DNA of 64,000 nucleotides from Caulobacter ginsengisoli (GCF_030814835.1 NZ_JAUSVS010000009.1:1-64000), one strand, 5' to 3'; positions 38,518-49,772 are shown, counted from the first letter of the stretch. Notes: generated by a model from the sequence alone, not told the origin. A program made the numbers and translations.

Positions 38518-39084
38518 ATGCGCATCGTGATCACCCATATCGAACGGTTCGCCGTCTCGCCGCGCGATCACCGCCACCCGGCCGGCATGGTCGCCCTGGG
38601 GGCGCTGGTCGCCCTGGCCCTGTTCGCCCTGGTCGCGCCGTTCATCGAGACGCGGGGGCCCAGCGTGCTGGCGATGAGCCTGCTGGCGGGATCGGTCGCG
38701 GCCTTCATCTACGCGCTGGAAGGCGGGGTGTTCTGGAGCGCCCTGGTGTGGAGCCTGGCCACGGGGCTGGTCAGCGCCCGGCTGATCTTTGTCGACTTCT
38801 ATGCCGCGCCCGATCCGGTCACGGTCATGCTGTTCGCCGCCACGGTGCAGGCCGGGGCCCTGCTGGTGCTGACCGCGCCGGTCTGGCTGGCCTCCTGGCG
38901 AGCCCGGCTGCCGGCCCTGGTCACCCTGCTGTCGCCGGCCGTGGTGATCTTCCTGATCTTCACCACCTTCACGGTCGAGCATCCGCGGGACTCGGCCATC
39001 CTGGTCGCCGTCGATCTGCTGGCCCTGCCGCTGGCGGTCCTGGCCCGCCGGATCGCCTTCCGCGAACGGCTGGCGGCGGCATGA
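38518..39084 (+). CDS. Multi-helix membrane protein of unknown function, probably FixK-controlled
   Basis: A 188-residue integral membrane protein with about six hydrophobic helices (for example MVALGALVALALFALVAPF, VTVMLFAATVQAGALLVLTA, LVTLLSPAVVIFLIFTTFTV) and a basic C-terminus (RRIAFRERLAAA). No family is recognised. The FixK-type box and the following quinone reductase suggest a role in low-oxygen respiration or ion balance. Overlaps the next small gene by four bases (ATGA). Confidence 0.7.
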   Translation: MRIVITHIERFAVSPRDHRHPAGMVALGALVALALFALVAPFIETRGPSVLAMSLLAGSVAAFIYALEGGVFWSALVWSLATGLVSARLIFVDFYAAPDPVTVMLFAATVQAGALLVLTAPVWLASWRARLPALVTLLSPAVVIFLIFTTFTVEHPRDSAILVAVDLLALPLAVLARRIAFRERLAAA

Positions 39085-39212
39085 CCAGCCTGCACGCCAT
39101 CCTGCCGCTCGTGGCGCTCGGCGCAATCCTGGCCTTCGTCGCGGCCTATGTGGGCGCAGCGATCTACCTGCGGCCCCGCCGCCGCCCGCGGCCCGGCCGG
39201 GCCGAGGACTGA
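39081..39212 (+). CDS. 43-residue membrane protein
   Basis: Not counted as an ORF by usual length limits. It reads MTSLHAILPLVALG, one membrane helix (LPLVALGAILAFVAAYVGAAIYL), and a basic tail RPRRRPRPGRAED. The ATG overlaps the previous stop by four bases, and the GTG of the next gene follows three bases after its stop. The tight packing makes it convincing. It resembles the small single-helix proteins that accompany respiratory complexes, but no family is recognised. Confidence 0.7.
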   Translation: MTSLHAILPLVALGAILAFVAAYVGAAIYLRPRRRPRPGRAED

Positions 39213-39215
39213 GCC

Positions 39216-39797
39216 GTGGGCGGCCGCCGGATCCTGGTGCTCAACGGCCATCCCGACCCGGACCCGGCCCGTTTCGCCGCGGCCCTGGCGGGCGCCTATG
39301 TTCGCGGGGCCAGCGCGGCGGGCCGGCAGATCCGCCGCATCGATGTCGGCAAACTGGCCCCGCCCCCGGTCCGCACCCGGGCCGAGTTCGAGGGCGGCCA
39401 GCCGCCGGAGGAGATTCTCCAGGCCCAGGAGGCCATCGCCTGGGCCGATCATCTGGTGATCATCTTCCCGCTGTGGCTGGGAACGATGCCGGCGGCCCTG
39501 AAGGCCTTTTTCGAACAGACCTTCCGCTATGGCTTCGCCATCAGCCGGCCCGGAGAGCCCGTCCGCCGGCTGCTCAAGGGGCGCACGGCCCGGATCATCG
39601 TCACCATGGGCATGCCCAGGCCCATCTTCCGCTGGGTGTTCGGCGCCCACGGGCTGAAATGCCTGGAGCGCGGCATCCTGTGGATGGCCGGCGTCTCGCC
39701 GGCGCGCAGCCTGATCCTGGGCGGCGTCGAGCAATCGGCCGAACGCCGCGCCGATTGGCTGGACCAGGTCGAGGCGCTGGGCGAGGCGGGGGCCTAG
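39216..39797 (+). CDS. NAD(P)H quinone oxidoreductase, flavodoxin fold
   Basis: A 193-residue flavodoxin-fold protein: RILVLNGHPDPDPARFAAAL (FMN/FAD phosphate loop), HLVIIFPLWLGTMPAALKAFFEQTFRYGFA, and LKGRTARIIVTMGMP. It is similar in kind to the gene at 33262 but not a close copy. GTG start at 39216, three bases after the small gene. Its stop overlaps the convergent fixT stop by four bases. Third gene of the FixK-type operon at 38518. Confidence 0.87.
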   Translation: MGGRRILVLNGHPDPDPARFAAALAGAYVRGASAAGRQIRRIDVGKLAPPPVRTRAEFEGGQPPEEILQAQEAIAWADHLVIIFPLWLGTMPAALKAFFEQTFRYGFAISRPGEPVRRLLKGRTARIIVTMGMPRPIFRWVFGAHGLKCLERGILWMAGVSPARSLILGGVEQSAERRADWLDQVEALGEAGA

Positions 39798-40177
39798 CTC
39801 TCCACCGCCAGGGCGGCGCGGATTTCGGCCAGCAGCCCATCGCCCAGCAGCGGCTTTTCGACCACCACCGCCCCCAGCGAGGCGGCCTCGTCCCGCATCA
39901 GCGGCGGCGCGCGGCTGGTGATCAGCAGGGCCGGCAGGGTCGCTCCCCGCTCGCGGAGCCGACGTAGCGCGTCCAGCCCGCTGAGGCCTTCGAAATGCTG
40001 GTCCAGAACCAGGCAGGCCGGGGCGGGCGGCAACGGGTGGTCCAGCAAGGCCTCGGCGCTGTCCAGGGTCTCGACCGCCAGCCCCTCGAGCTCGAGCATG
40101 AAACGCATCGAGGCCAGCAGCGCGGCGTCGTCGTCGACGAGAACCACGGTCTGGGGAGTGGGGGAACGCTTCAGCAT
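39794..40177 (-). CDS. fixT: Single-domain receiver protein, FixT-like
   Basis: A 127-residue receiver with no output domain. Visible parts are the acidic pocket VVLVDDDAALL, phospho-Asp in CLVLDQHFEG, the switch Ser in LLITSRAPP, and Lys in VEKPLL. In Caulobacter, FixT is a FixK-induced receiver that inhibits the FixL kinase as a feedback loop; its position next to fixJ-fixL and the FixK-type box at 40212 support the same role. Caulobacter FixT is reported to bind an iron-sulphur cluster through several Cys; only one Cys is present here. Start 40177 is favoured by the box spacing; 40195 is an alternative. Confidence 0.65.
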   Translation of the reverse strand: MLKRSPTPQTVVLVDDDAALLASMRFMLELEGLAVETLDSAEALLDHPLPPAPACLVLDQHFEGLSGLDALRRLRERGATLPALLITSRAPPLMRDEAASLGAVVVEKPLLGDGLLAEIRAALAVES

Positions 40178-40211
40178 ATCCCCACAATGGCTCATGCGCG
40201 CCGGAGCGGCC

Positions 40212-40225
40212 TTGATGCAGCGCAA
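40212..40225 (-). promoter_or_regulatory. FixK/FNR-type box upstream of fixT
   Basis: TTGAT-GCAG-CGCAA on the plus strand; on the minus strand TTGCG-CTGC-ATCAA. The centre is about 41 bases before the ATG at 40177, which would make the transcript leaderless. It also lies just after the fixJ stop (40237). Confidence 0.65.
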
Positions 40226-40236
40226 GCTAGCCGAGA

Positions 40237-40836
40237 TCAGGCGAGGCCGGCGGTCATCGCCATGCGGACCAGTTCGGCCAGGCTGCCGGCGCCCGTCTTG
40301 GTCATCACATTGGCCCGGTAGACCTCGACCGTTCGCGGACTGATCCCCAGGTCGAAGGCGATGACCTTGTTGGCCTTGCCCTCGATCATGCCCGCCAGGA
40401 CGTCCCGCTCGCGCGGCGAGAGGGCGTCGAACGGCGTGGAGGCTCCGGCGGACGGCGCGGGCCTGGCGGCAACCGCCATCGCCGAGCGGATGGCCCGCAA
40501 AAGCGCCTCGTCATCGAAGGGTTTTTCCAGGAAATCGGCCACGCCGGCCTTCATTGATTCCACCGCCATGGGCACGTCGCCGTGGCCGGTGATCATCACG
40601 ATCGGCAGGCCGACGCCCATGGCCTTGAGTTTCAGGGTCATTTCCAGGCCGTTCATGCCGGGCATGCGCACATCGGTGACGATGCAGCCGCCGGCCAGGT
40701 CCTGGGCCGCCTCGAGGAAGCCCAGGGCCGAGTCGTAGGTCCGGGCCTCGAAGCCGGCGCTGTCCAGCAGGAAACCCAGGGATTCGCGCATCGCCTCGTC
40801 GTCGTCGATGACGTGGATGAGGGCTTCAGGCGGCAT
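40237..40836 (-). CDS. fixJ: Response regulator FixJ
   Basis: A 199-residue regulator. Receiver with phospho-Asp55 in [13 protein letters not shown], then the FixJ/LuxR-type helix-turn-helix ([40 protein letters not shown]). It is phosphorylated by FixL when oxygen falls and activates fixK. The start at 40836 overlaps the fixL stop by 11 bases; the open frame continues upstream inside fixL without family support. Confidence 0.95.
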   Translation of the reverse strand: MPPEALIHVIDDDEAMRESLGFLLDSAGFEARTYDSALGFLEAAQDLAGGCIVTDVRMPGMNGLEMTLKLKAMGVGLPIVMITGHGDVPMAVESMKAGVADFLEKPFDDEALLRAIRSAMAVAARPAPSAGASTPFDALSPRERDVLAGMIEGKANKVIAFDLGISPRTVEVYRANVMTKTGAGSLAELVRMAMTAGLA

Positions 40837-42322
40837 CGTCGACCATCTCAGGCTGGCCCGTCCGCAGGGTGAAGGAAAACACCGTGCCGCCGCCCTCGGC
40901 CGGCTCGGCCCAGATCTTCCCTCCATGCGCCTCGATAATGGTGCGTGAGATCGACAGCCCTACGCCCATGCCCTGGTCCTTGCTGGTTACAAACGGCTGG
41001 AACAGCCGCTCCAGGATGGCCGGCTGGATGCCATGTCCGGTGTCGGTGACCGTGATGACTGCCATGTCCTTCCCCGCCGGCCTGGAAACGATGGTCAGGT
41101 CGCGTCGGGGACAATCCTGCATGGCTTCGGTGGCGTTGCGCAACAGGTTGAGCAGCACCTGCTGGATCTGCACCTTGTCGGCCAGCACGAAGGGGACCTT
41201 GGGCGAAAGGTTCATGCGCACCCGCACGCCGGTATCGGCCGCCCCGATCATCGCCAGGGCGGCGGCCTCCTCGATCAGCTTGGGCAACGGCTCGATCCGA
41301 CGCTCGGTTTCCCCCTTGCTGACGAAGTCGCGCAGGCGGCGGATGATCTCGCCGGCCCGCAGCGCCTGCTCGCCGGCCTGGCCCAGGGCGTGGCGGATCC
41401 TGTCCTTGTCCGGCTCGGCCTGGTCGAGGATGCGGACCGAGCCCTTCACATAGTTGGCGATGGCCGACAGCGGCTGGTTCAGCTCATGGGCCAGGGCCGA
41501 GGCCATCTCGCCCAGCGCGGTCAGGCGCGAGACATGGACCAGCTCGGCCTGCATGTCCTGCAGTCGCCGCTCGGTCTCCTGCCGCTCCGACAGGTCGCGG
41601 ACGAAGCCGGTGAAGAAGCGCTGCGGACCCGAGCGCATCTCGCCCACCGCCAGCTCCATCGGGAAGGTCGAGCCGTCGCTGCGCTCGCCCACCACCACGC
41701 GGCCGATGCCGATGATCCGCCGCTCGCCCGTGGTCAGGTAACGGAGCAGATAGCCGTCATGGGCGTCGCGATAGGGCTGGGGCATCAGCATGCTGACATT
41801 GCGGCCGATCACCTCGCCCGCCTTCCACCCAAACAGCCGCTCGGCGGTGGCGCTGAACGACTGCATGATCCCCTGCTCGTCGATCACCACCATGGCGTCG
41901 GGCACGGTGTCGAGGATCGACTGCAGATGGGCCTCGCGTTCGGCCAGGTGGTTCAGGGCGTTGTTGGCGCGGGTGGACTGGCCCTGCAGCCGCCAGCCGC
42001 CGTAGGCGATCAACGGTCCCAGCACCAGGAAGATGACGCCGTTCAGCAGATCGCCCGGACGCTCGAACAACGTCCAGCCGGTGATGGCCACGCAGCCCAC
42101 AAAGGTCAGCAGGGTGGTGGTGAGGGCGGCCCCCGGCCCGCAGAAGGCGGCCGCCAGCAGCACCGCCGGGACATAGATCAGGAAGGCCGGGCGGTTCTCG
42201 AGGACCGGCATCAGCAGCCACCGCGCCCCCAGCGCCAGGGTCGACAGCACAAGCGCCGCGCCCTGGCTGATCCAGGGGCGGCGCAGGCGCTGGATGCGCG
42301 AGTCCAGTGAAATGAACGGCAT
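40826..42322 (-). CDS. fixL: Oxygen-sensing haem histidine kinase FixL
   Basis: A 498-residue sensor. Four membrane helices (about 20-110) precede a haem-PAS domain with the proximal haem ligand His188 (PYRDAHDGY) and the oxygen-contacting Arg208 (IIGIGRVV). The spacing of 20 matches His200/Arg220 of Bradyrhizobium FixL. The phospho-acceptor is His279 in [10 protein letters not shown], followed by HATPase_c ([24 protein letters not shown]). Oxygen binding switches the kinase off. It is transcribed with fixJ. Confidence 0.97.
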   Translation of the reverse strand: MPFISLDSRIQRLRRPWISQGAALVLSTLALGARWLLMPVLENRPAFLIYVPAVLLAAAFCGPGAALTTTLLTFVGCVAITGWTLFERPGDLLNGVIFLVLGPLIAYGGWRLQGQSTRANNALNHLAEREAHLQSILDTVPDAMVVIDEQGIMQSFSATAERLFGWKAGEVIGRNVSMLMPQPYRDAHDGYLLRYLTTGERRIIGIGRVVVGERSDGSTFPMELAVGEMRSGPQRFFTGFVRDLSERQETERRLQDMQAELVHVSRLTALGEMASALAHELNQPLSAIANYVKGSVRILDQAEPDKDRIRHALGQAGEQALRAGEIIRRLRDFVSKGETERRIEPLPKLIEEAAALAMIGAADTGVRVRMNLSPKVPFVLADKVQIQQVLLNLLRNATEAMQDCPRRDLTIVSRPAGKDMAVITVTDTGHGIQPAILERLFQPFVTSKDQGMGVGLSISRTIIEAHGGKIWAEPAEGGGTVFSFTLRTGQPEMVDDAA

Positions 42323-42380
42323 ACCGATGGCTAGGATCGATTGGCCCTCCTTGCAACCCCGGGGACGGTTCGTCGCGGGG

Positions 42381-43043
42381 TCAGGCGGCCATGCGCGAGA
42401 GGGCGCCCAGGTCGTTGACCCGGAACTGGCGCAGGCCGGCGAACTCGACGACCAGGCGGTTCTGGAGCTGGGTCAGGGTGCGCGAGACCGTCTCGATGGT
42501 CAGGCCCAGATAGTCGGCCATGTCCTGGCGACCCATGGGCAGAACCACCGCCTCGGCCCGGCCGCGTTCGGCCATGTCCATCAGGAAGCTGGCCACCCGC
42601 TCGCTGGCGGTCTTGCGGCCCAGCAACAGCACATGCTCCTGCGCCCGGTCCAGTTCGCGGCTGGTGGCCCGCCAGACCATGCGGTCGAACGCCGCCTCGC
42701 CGACGGCCGCCTTCAGGGCCGAGGCCTTCACCGCCACGACTTCGCAGTCGCAGAGGGCTTCGGCCGAGAAGCGATGGCTTTGGCCAGGTTCGATGCCGAA
42801 CACCTCGCCCGCATAGTAGAACTCACCGATCTGCCGGCGCCCGTCGCGCAGCAGGCTGGTGGTGCGCACCGCGCCCGAGACGACCCGGTAGATCAGGTCG
42901 GCGTCCTCGTCCTGGCCGTAGATTTCCTCGTCCTTGGCGATGCGCAGGCGAAGGCCCATGCGCGACAGGGCTTCGGTGGCGTCGCAATGGCCGGTCAGGC
43001 CAAAGGCGGTGGCGGGGAACTGGCTGTCGTAGGTGAGCGACAT
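42381..43043 (-). CDS. fixK: Crp/Fnr-family regulator FixK
   Basis: A 220-residue regulator. The cyclic-nucleotide-binding-like barrel (about 25-125: [44 protein letters not shown]) lacks the FNR Cys cluster, so it is oxygen-insensitive itself. The helix-turn-helix is [24 protein letters not shown]. It should bind the TTG-N8-CAA boxes listed in this window. Start 43043 (MSLTYDS); an upstream ATG is less likely. A FixJ site is expected in the gap up to 43205; I did not find a convincing one. Confidence 0.93.
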   Translation of the reverse strand: MSLTYDSQFPATAFGLTGHCDATEALSRMGLRLRIAKDEEIYGQDEDADLIYRVVSGAVRTTSLLRDGRRQIGEFYYAGEVFGIEPGQSHRFSAEALCDCEVVAVKASALKAAVGEAAFDRMVWRATSRELDRAQEHVLLLGRKTASERVASFLMDMAERGRAEAVVLPMGRQDMADYLGLTIETVSRTLTQLQNRLVVEFAGLRQFRVNDLGALSRMAA

Positions 43044-43205
43044 GATCGGATCTCCGTGGTGTTGACCAAGGAGTAGGGGCGATCCGCGCACCGCGAAATT
43101 TGGGAGCTTCCACTAAGGGTTTCTACGGAGCCCGGCGGCGTTCCGCCTTGAAACGGCCGGCCGGCGGCTGTCTTGTGCCGGGCGGTCAACCGAGCGAGGC
43201 CTACC

Positions 43206-43676
43206 GTGCTCACAGCCGACATGAAGCGGATCGTCGAGGAACAGCGGCTGGGATTTGTCGCCACCGTCGGCCTCGACGGCGCCCCAAGCCTCTCGCCCAA
43301 GGGCTCCTTCGCCGTGCTGGACGATCAGACCCTGGCCTTCGGCGACATCCGCTCGCCCGGCACGGTCGGCAACCTGGCCGCCGAGCCCAGGGTCGAGGTC
43401 AATTTCGTCGATCCCTTCTCGCGCCGGGGCTACCGGTTCGCCGGAACGGCGGCGGTGGTCCGGCGCGGTGAGGCCGGCTTTGATAACCTGCTGGAGCGGC
43501 TGAAGAGCTCATTGGCGGCCCGCGTCCGCGCCGTGGTGGTGATCACCGTGACCCGCGCCGCGCCCCTGACCTCGCCGGCCTATGACGATGGTCAGAGCGA
43601 GGATCAGCTTCGGCGGACCTGGACCGCCCGTTTCCGCGCCCAGCAGCCGGGCGGACGGTTCGACGAGGGCGCTTGA
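43206..43676 (+). CDS. Pyridoxamine 5'-phosphate oxidase-family protein
   Basis: A 156-residue flavin-type split-barrel protein: LTADMKRIVEEQRLGFVATV, SLSPKGSFAVLDDQTLAFGDIRSPGTVGNLAAEPRVEVNFVDPF. GTG at 43206 was chosen because it gives the family N-terminus (MLT-xx-MKR) and has GAGG six bases upstream. It is divergent from fixK. No substrate is known for these short members. Confidence 0.87.
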   Translation: MLTADMKRIVEEQRLGFVATVGLDGAPSLSPKGSFAVLDDQTLAFGDIRSPGTVGNLAAEPRVEVNFVDPFSRRGYRFAGTAAVVRRGEAGFDNLLERLKSSLAARVRAVVVITVTRAAPLTSPAYDDGQSEDQLRRTWTARFRAQQPGGRFDEGA

Positions 43677-43684
43677 CGAATCGA

Positions 43685-43700
43685 ATAAGCCGTTGCTTAT
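43685..43700 (+). promoter_or_regulatory. Likely ArsR operator
   Basis: ATAAGC-cgtt-GCTTAT is a perfect dyad, eight bases before the ArsR-type start at 43709. It is typical of the operators through which ArsR/SdpR-like repressors control their own operon. Confidence 0.75.
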
Positions 43701-43708
43701 ATGACTGC

Positions 43709-44023
43709 ATGCTCGAAGCCGCCGTCTTCAAGGCCCTGGCCGATCCCACCCGCCGCGCGGTGTTCGAACGGCTGACGGCCGCCGAGCTGAGCGTCTCCGA
43801 TCTCGCCGCCGGCATGCCGGTGTCGCAGCCGGCGGTCTCCCAGCACCTGGCCGCCCTGCGCCAGGCGGGGCTGGTTGCCGAGCGTCGCGAGGGCCGCTTC
43901 GCCTATTACCGGGCCGCGCCCGACGCCCTGGCCGGGCTGCAGGCCTGGGTCGAGCGCTACCGCACCTTCTGGCCCGACCGGGTCGAGCGCCTGAAAACCG
44001 TGCTCAAGGAGATGGACGAATGA
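43709..44023 (+). CDS. ArsR-family repressor
   Basis: A 104-residue winged-helix regulator: [61 protein letters not shown]. No metal-binding Cys pair is visible, so it is of the non-metal type that sits before SRPBCC (AHSA1) genes. The start at 43709 overlaps nothing upstream and leaves the dyad at 43685-43700 in the promoter. It overlaps the next gene by four bases. Confidence 0.9.
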   Translation: MLEAAVFKALADPTRRAVFERLTAAELSVSDLAAGMPVSQPAVSQHLAALRQAGLVAERREGRFAYYRAAPDALAGLQAWVERYRTFWPDRVERLKTVLKEMDE

Positions 44024-44370
44024 GCGATCAGATCGATCTGGAGTTCGACCTGGACGAGCCGGCCGACAAGGTCTGGCGGGCCATCAGCGAGCCGGAGCTG
44101 CGCGAGCGCTGGCTGGGCGCCAACGACAACGGCGTCGACTGCGAGGTGCTGGAGGCCCAGCCGGACCGCCTGCTGCGGCTGGGCTGGCGGGAGACCTCGC
44201 CACAGGGCGAGCGGATCGCCAGCACCGTCACCTTCGTGATCGGCGCCAACGCCGAGGGCGGGGTTCGGCTGCGGATCATCCACGACGACTTCATGACCCT
44301 CGCGCCCGAACCGGCCCTGTTGGCCAACGACCCGCCGAACGGCCAATGGGGGATGCAATGGGCGGCCTGA
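44020..44370 (+). CDS. SRPBCC (AHSA1-type) protein
   Basis: A 116-residue protein of the START-like fold: [25 protein letters not shown] is the family start (hydrophobic ligand-binding cavity), with [19 protein letters not shown] near the end. Members bind small hydrophobic molecules or partner with Hsp90-like chaperones; the ArsR-SRPBCC pair is common but its signal is generally unknown. The gene overlaps ArsR and the clpP-like gene. Confidence 0.85.
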   Translation: MSDQIDLEFDLDEPADKVWRAISEPELRERWLGANDNGVDCEVLEAQPDRLLRLGWRETSPQGERIASTVTFVIGANAEGGVRLRIIHDDFMTLAPEPALLANDPPNGQWGMQWAA

Positions 44371-44969
44371 TGAACCTGGTGCCGATGGTTATCGAGGAGT
44401 CGAGCCGCGGCGAGCGGGCCTTCGACATCTTCTCCCGGCTGCTGCGGGAACGGATCATTTTCGTCAACGGCCCGGTCGAGGACGGCATGGCCGCCCTGAT
44501 CTGCGCCCAGATGCTGTTCCTGGAAGCCGAGAGTCCGAAAAAGGAGATCGGCCTCTACATCAACTCACCCGGCGGGGTGGTGACGGCCGGCCTGGCGATC
44601 TATGACACCATGCAGTACATCAAGTGCCCGGTGGCCACCCTGTGCATGGGCTTCGCCGCCTCGATGGGCAGCCTGCTCTTGATGGCGGGCGAACCGGGCT
44701 CGCGGGTCTGCATGCCCAACGCCCGCATCGTGCTGCACCAGCCCAGCGGCGGCTACCAGGGCCAGGCCTCCGACATGGCCCGCCACGCCGAGGACATCAT
44801 CAAGATGCGCCAGCGCATCTACGAGCTGTATTCGGAGCACTGCGGCCGCTCGATGGACGAGGTCGCCGAAACCCTGGACCGCGACAACTTCATGAACGCC
44901 CAGGAGGCCAAGGCCTGGGGGCTGGTCGACCACGTCTACAAGACCAGGGACGAGCAGGAGGCGGCTTAG
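44358..44969 (+). CDS. ClpP-like protease subunit (paralogue)
   Basis: A 203-residue ClpP. The triad is intact: Ser102 (GFAASMGS), His127 (VLHQPSGG) and Asp176 (LDRDNF). ATG 44358 has GGGGGA before it; ATG 44346 and 44370 (coupled to the SRPBCC stop) are alternatives. It lies in an ArsR operon, without ClpX or trigger factor nearby, so it is probably a second ClpP rather than the housekeeping one. It may form mixed rings or act in stress response. Its neighbours hint at regulated turnover of a small-molecule response. Confidence 0.85.
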   Translation: MGGLMNLVPMVIEESSRGERAFDIFSRLLRERIIFVNGPVEDGMAALICAQMLFLEAESPKKEIGLYINSPGGVVTAGLAIYDTMQYIKCPVATLCMGFAASMGSLLLMAGEPGSRVCMPNARIVLHQPSGGYQGQASDMARHAEDIIKMRQRIYELYSEHCGRSMDEVAETLDRDNFMNAQEAKAWGLVDHVYKTRDEQEAA

Positions 44970-44970
44970 C

Positions 44971-45345
44971 CTATCTGAGGGGCGCGATGCCCTTGACCAG
45001 AGTCACGGTGATGGCTTCCCCCGTCACCGCCTTGGCCTTCCAGGTGGCCCCGACGCCGCCGGTGGGCGCCGTCGTGCAGTAGGTGAAGGGTATGGCCTTC
45101 GGCCGGCTCTGCCTGAGGCAGACCTTGTCGCCCTTGATATGCCAGCGGCCGCTCGACGGCGTGTTGCGCCGGCCGCGGTAGTCGTAGCTGCCGTCAGCCT
45201 TCAGCCAGAGGCGGCCGTGGCGGCCGTCAGGATAGGTGGAGAAGATGGTGTTGCCGAAGGCGGCGCTGACGTTGGGCGCGGCGGCGGCCATCGCGACGCC
45301 AGGCGCGAGGGTCAGGGCCAGGAGGAGGGCGATGGGTTTCCACAT
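44971..45345 (-). CDS. Exported protein of unknown function
   Basis: A 124-residue protein with a signal peptide (MWKPIALLLALTLAPGVAMA, cleavage near residue 21) and a beta-rich body: DGRHGRLWLKADGSYDYRGRRNTPSSGRWHIKGDKVCLRQ. This G-xW-x-x-x-G-x-xC-L pattern is frequent in small secreted Caulobacteraceae proteins of unknown role. Two Cys may pair. It ends two bases from the convergent clpP gene. Confidence 0.75.
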   Translation of the reverse strand: MWKPIALLLALTLAPGVAMAAAAPNVSAAFGNTIFSTYPDGRHGRLWLKADGSYDYRGRRNTPSSGRWHIKGDKVCLRQSRPKAIPFTYCTTAPTGGVGATWKAKAVTGEAITVTLVKGIAPLR

Positions 45346-45448
45346 CGCCCCTCAACGCCCGGCCCATCCGGCGGTTGCGGCGCGCGGAAAGATGGTTGCC
45401 CGGATGGCCGGCCGGTGATCTGGTGGCGCCGCATCACAGGGGGACCTC

Positions 45449-45915
45449 ATGCTCGTCTTCACCCTCGCCATGGCCCTGCTCGGCCAGCCGCCGCTGCAAC
45501 CGGCGCCCGCCTGCGCCGCGCCAGTCGCCTGCCTGACCCCGATCGCCCAGCCGCATCCCTCCGTTCAGGACGGCGCCGTGCTGATCGGCATGAACGAGGT
45601 CATCGTCATCTCGCTCGATGAGGCCGGCGCCAACCCGACCCTGGTCGCCACCGGGGACGAGGCCGCCAAGCGCGCGCTGCAGCCCGGCGAACTGCGCTTC
45701 AGGATGGAGGGCATGGGCGGGACCATGCTCAGCGTCGAGAGCAAACACGGTCGCTGGCTGAACTACCGCGCCCGCATGGGCCTGGGCGGCGGGCGACCGA
45801 CCAGCGTCTGCACCCTGGGCTCGGGCCTCAGCGCCTTCGAGAGCTGGCAGCAGGCCATCCCCTATCTGACCCTCGATAAATTCACCCCGACCCAGGAAGG
45901 CCAGATGGTCTGCCG

Positions 45916-45919
<4 letters not shown>
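45449..45919 (+). CDS. Secreted protein, paralogue of the one at 48251
   Basis: A 156-residue exported protein (signal MLVFTLAMALLGQPPLQPAPA). After a variable region, its last 60 residues (GGTMLSVESKHGRWLNYRARM, TSVCTLGSGLSAFESW, PYLTLDKF) align with the end of the 48251 product (TMLLMLNGYDRWVDYQAVM, TTVCQVMDRRAGFEHW, VMIRLSRF). The conserved RW-x-x-Y-x-A-x-M and CxL/V...F-E-x-W suggest a common fold. It is convergent with the hybrid kinase (stops overlap). Confidence 0.7.
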
Positions 45920-48084
<2,165 letters not shown>

Positions 48085-48250
48085 GCGCTTTTCCGGACGG
48101 TACCCGTCTCGCCCGCCATTATCGCTGACCTTGCGGAAGGCCCGGTTAACGGCGGCTGCGGACAAATCGTCACGCTTTTTCGGTGGCTTGCCGGGACTTG
48201 CGGTCGATGGTCTTGTTCCCCCGGCGAGGCTGCGGGGAGAGGGCGACACC

Positions 48251-48910
48251 ATGATTTTGACGGTTCTGGCGCTGATGAGCGCGGCCCTCACCAACCCGAT
48301 GCCGCCGCCCGCTCCCAAGGCCGACCCCTGCGCGGTCGCCGGCGCCTGCCGGCATGTCGGCGAGTTCAACCTGACCCTGGAGCCTGGCCAGGTGGACAGG
48401 GTGAAGGTCGACGACGACATTCCCTGGATCGACGAGGACGGCGACATCCTGCTGTTTCCGGGCGAGATGCTGGTGATCCGGCTGGAGACGGTCGACGGCG
48501 AGGTCAGACCCGTCATGGTCCGCGCCGGCCGGGCCTCGGACGTCGACATGGCCAGCGCCGAGTCCGATCTGCTCAAGCAGTTCGCCAAGCCGCTCGATCC
48601 CGGTGACCAGGATCTGTTCTTCATGGGCGAGGGCAGCAAGGTTCCCCCCAGCGAACCGGGGGTGATCAAGCTGGTGTTCAAGCAGGCCGCTGGCCAGCGG
48701 GACACCATGCTGCTGATGCTGAACGGCTATGATCGCTGGGTGGACTATCAGGCGGTGATGGTGACGCCCGATGGCCGTCAGCAGTCGACCACCGTGTGCC
48801 AGGTGATGGATCGCCGCGCCGGCTTCGAGCACTGGCCCCACCCGATCGTCATGATCCGGCTCAGTCGCTTCGAACTGGTCAAGGCGCCCAGCTCGGTGGC
48901 CTGTGACTAG
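48251..48910 (+). CDS. Secreted protein, paralogue of the one at 45449
   Basis: A 219-residue protein with a signal peptide (MILTVLALMSAALTNPMPP). It has an acidic middle (DDDIPWIDEDGDILLFPGEMLVIRL) and the C-terminal conserved block shared with the 45449 product. It is divergent from the hybrid kinase by 166 bases and convergent with ygfZ (overlap four bases). The mature part could be a periplasmic ligand-binding or kinase-partner protein. The longer open frame upstream crosses the kinase and is not used. Confidence 0.72.
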   Translation: MILTVLALMSAALTNPMPPPAPKADPCAVAGACRHVGEFNLTLEPGQVDRVKVDDDIPWIDEDGDILLFPGEMLVIRLETVDGEVRPVMVRAGRASDVDMASAESDLLKQFAKPLDPGDQDLFFMGEGSKVPPSEPGVIKLVFKQAAGQRDTMLLMLNGYDRWVDYQAVMVTPDGRQQSTTVCQVMDRRAGFEHWPHPIVMIRLSRFELVKAPSSVACD

Positions 48911-49710
48911 CCTGCCATCCAGCCCGGGCGCTCGGCGACCACCGGCCGGTCGCCGACGGTCAGGGACGCGCCCTCGATCCGGTCCAGTCTGACCAGGGCC
49001 ATCGCCCGCCCTGGCGTTCCCGACAGCACTTCGCCGGCGCGCAAGGTTCCCGCCAGGATTTCGCTGCCCGCGGCCGGCGGCGGTCCCTCGAAGGTCAGGG
49101 GCAGCATGCGGCTCTTGATCTGGCCGCGCCGTTTCATGCGCGAGGTGGTCTCCTGGCCGACATAGCAGCCCTTGTGGAAATCGATGCCGTTCAGCAGGTC
49201 GAAATTGGCCTCGATGGGATAGGTGGTCTCGCCGGCCCAGTCGGCCGGGCCGGGCACGCCCAGGGCCAGGCAATGGGCCCGGTAGGCCGCCTCGTCGGCC
49301 AGGGCCGCCTTGGGTGGCGCCAGGCCATAGCCCCGCCAGCCCAGGCCCGGCGCGCGGGGGTCGGTCAGCCAGCCGGCCAGGCCGGGGCCCTGCCAGAGCG
49401 CGGCGACGCTGGTGTCGTCAGCAGTGATCTCGACCTTGGCCCTGAGGCGATAGAGTTTCAGCCGGCCGATCAGCGCCTCGCGATGGGCCGCCTCGACGTC
49501 CAGCCAGGCGCCGTCATCCCGTCCGACCACGAACAGATCGTAGAGCAGCCGGCCCTGGGGACTGAGCAGGGCCCCGAACCGCAGCTCGCCCGGCTTGAGG
49601 GTTTCGACGTCCTGGGTGATCAGCCCCTGCAGGAAGCTGCGCCATTCGGGACCGCCAAGGGCGATCAGGGCGCGGCCGGGCAGGGGGGCGTATTGGGACT
49701 GGGCGATCAT
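48907..49710 (-). CDS. ygfZ: Folate-binding protein YgfZ
   Basis: A 267-residue glycine-cleavage-T-like protein, related to mitochondrial IBA57, that helps iron-sulphur enzyme maturation with tetrahydrofolate. The signature KGCYVGQE lies near residue 190-200 in FHKGCYVGQETTSRM, together with LQGLITQDVE near the N-terminus. Normal length. Divergent from the GT9 gene. Confidence 0.93.
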   Translation of the reverse strand: MIAQSQYAPLPGRALIALGGPEWRSFLQGLITQDVETLKPGELRFGALLSPQGRLLYDLFVVGRDDGAWLDVEAAHREALIGRLKLYRLRAKVEITADDTSVAALWQGPGLAGWLTDPRAPGLGWRGYGLAPPKAALADEAAYRAHCLALGVPGPADWAGETTYPIEANFDLLNGIDFHKGCYVGQETTSRMKRRGQIKSRMLPLTFEGPPPAAGSEILAGTLRAGEVLSGTPGRAMALVRLDRIEGASLTVGDRPVVAERPGWMAG

Positions 49711-49772
49711 TGCGACAACATGTGGCCCTTGATTGGGTGGAGCGCCACCCCGGGCGGGCCTATGGTCGGCGG

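Noticed and set aside
42310..42360. TTGG...TTGCAA stretch near the fixL start as a FixK box
   Set aside because: The spacer between TTG and CAA is ten bases rather than eight.
43044..43205. FixJ binding site between fixK and the FMN-type gene
   Set aside because: Only a weak resemblance (CTAAGGGTTTCTACG) was found; it does not fit the published consensus well enough to claim.
48085..48708. N-terminal extension of the second hybrid kinase
   Set aside because: Antisense to the secreted protein at 48251 and without domain; ATG 48084 fits.
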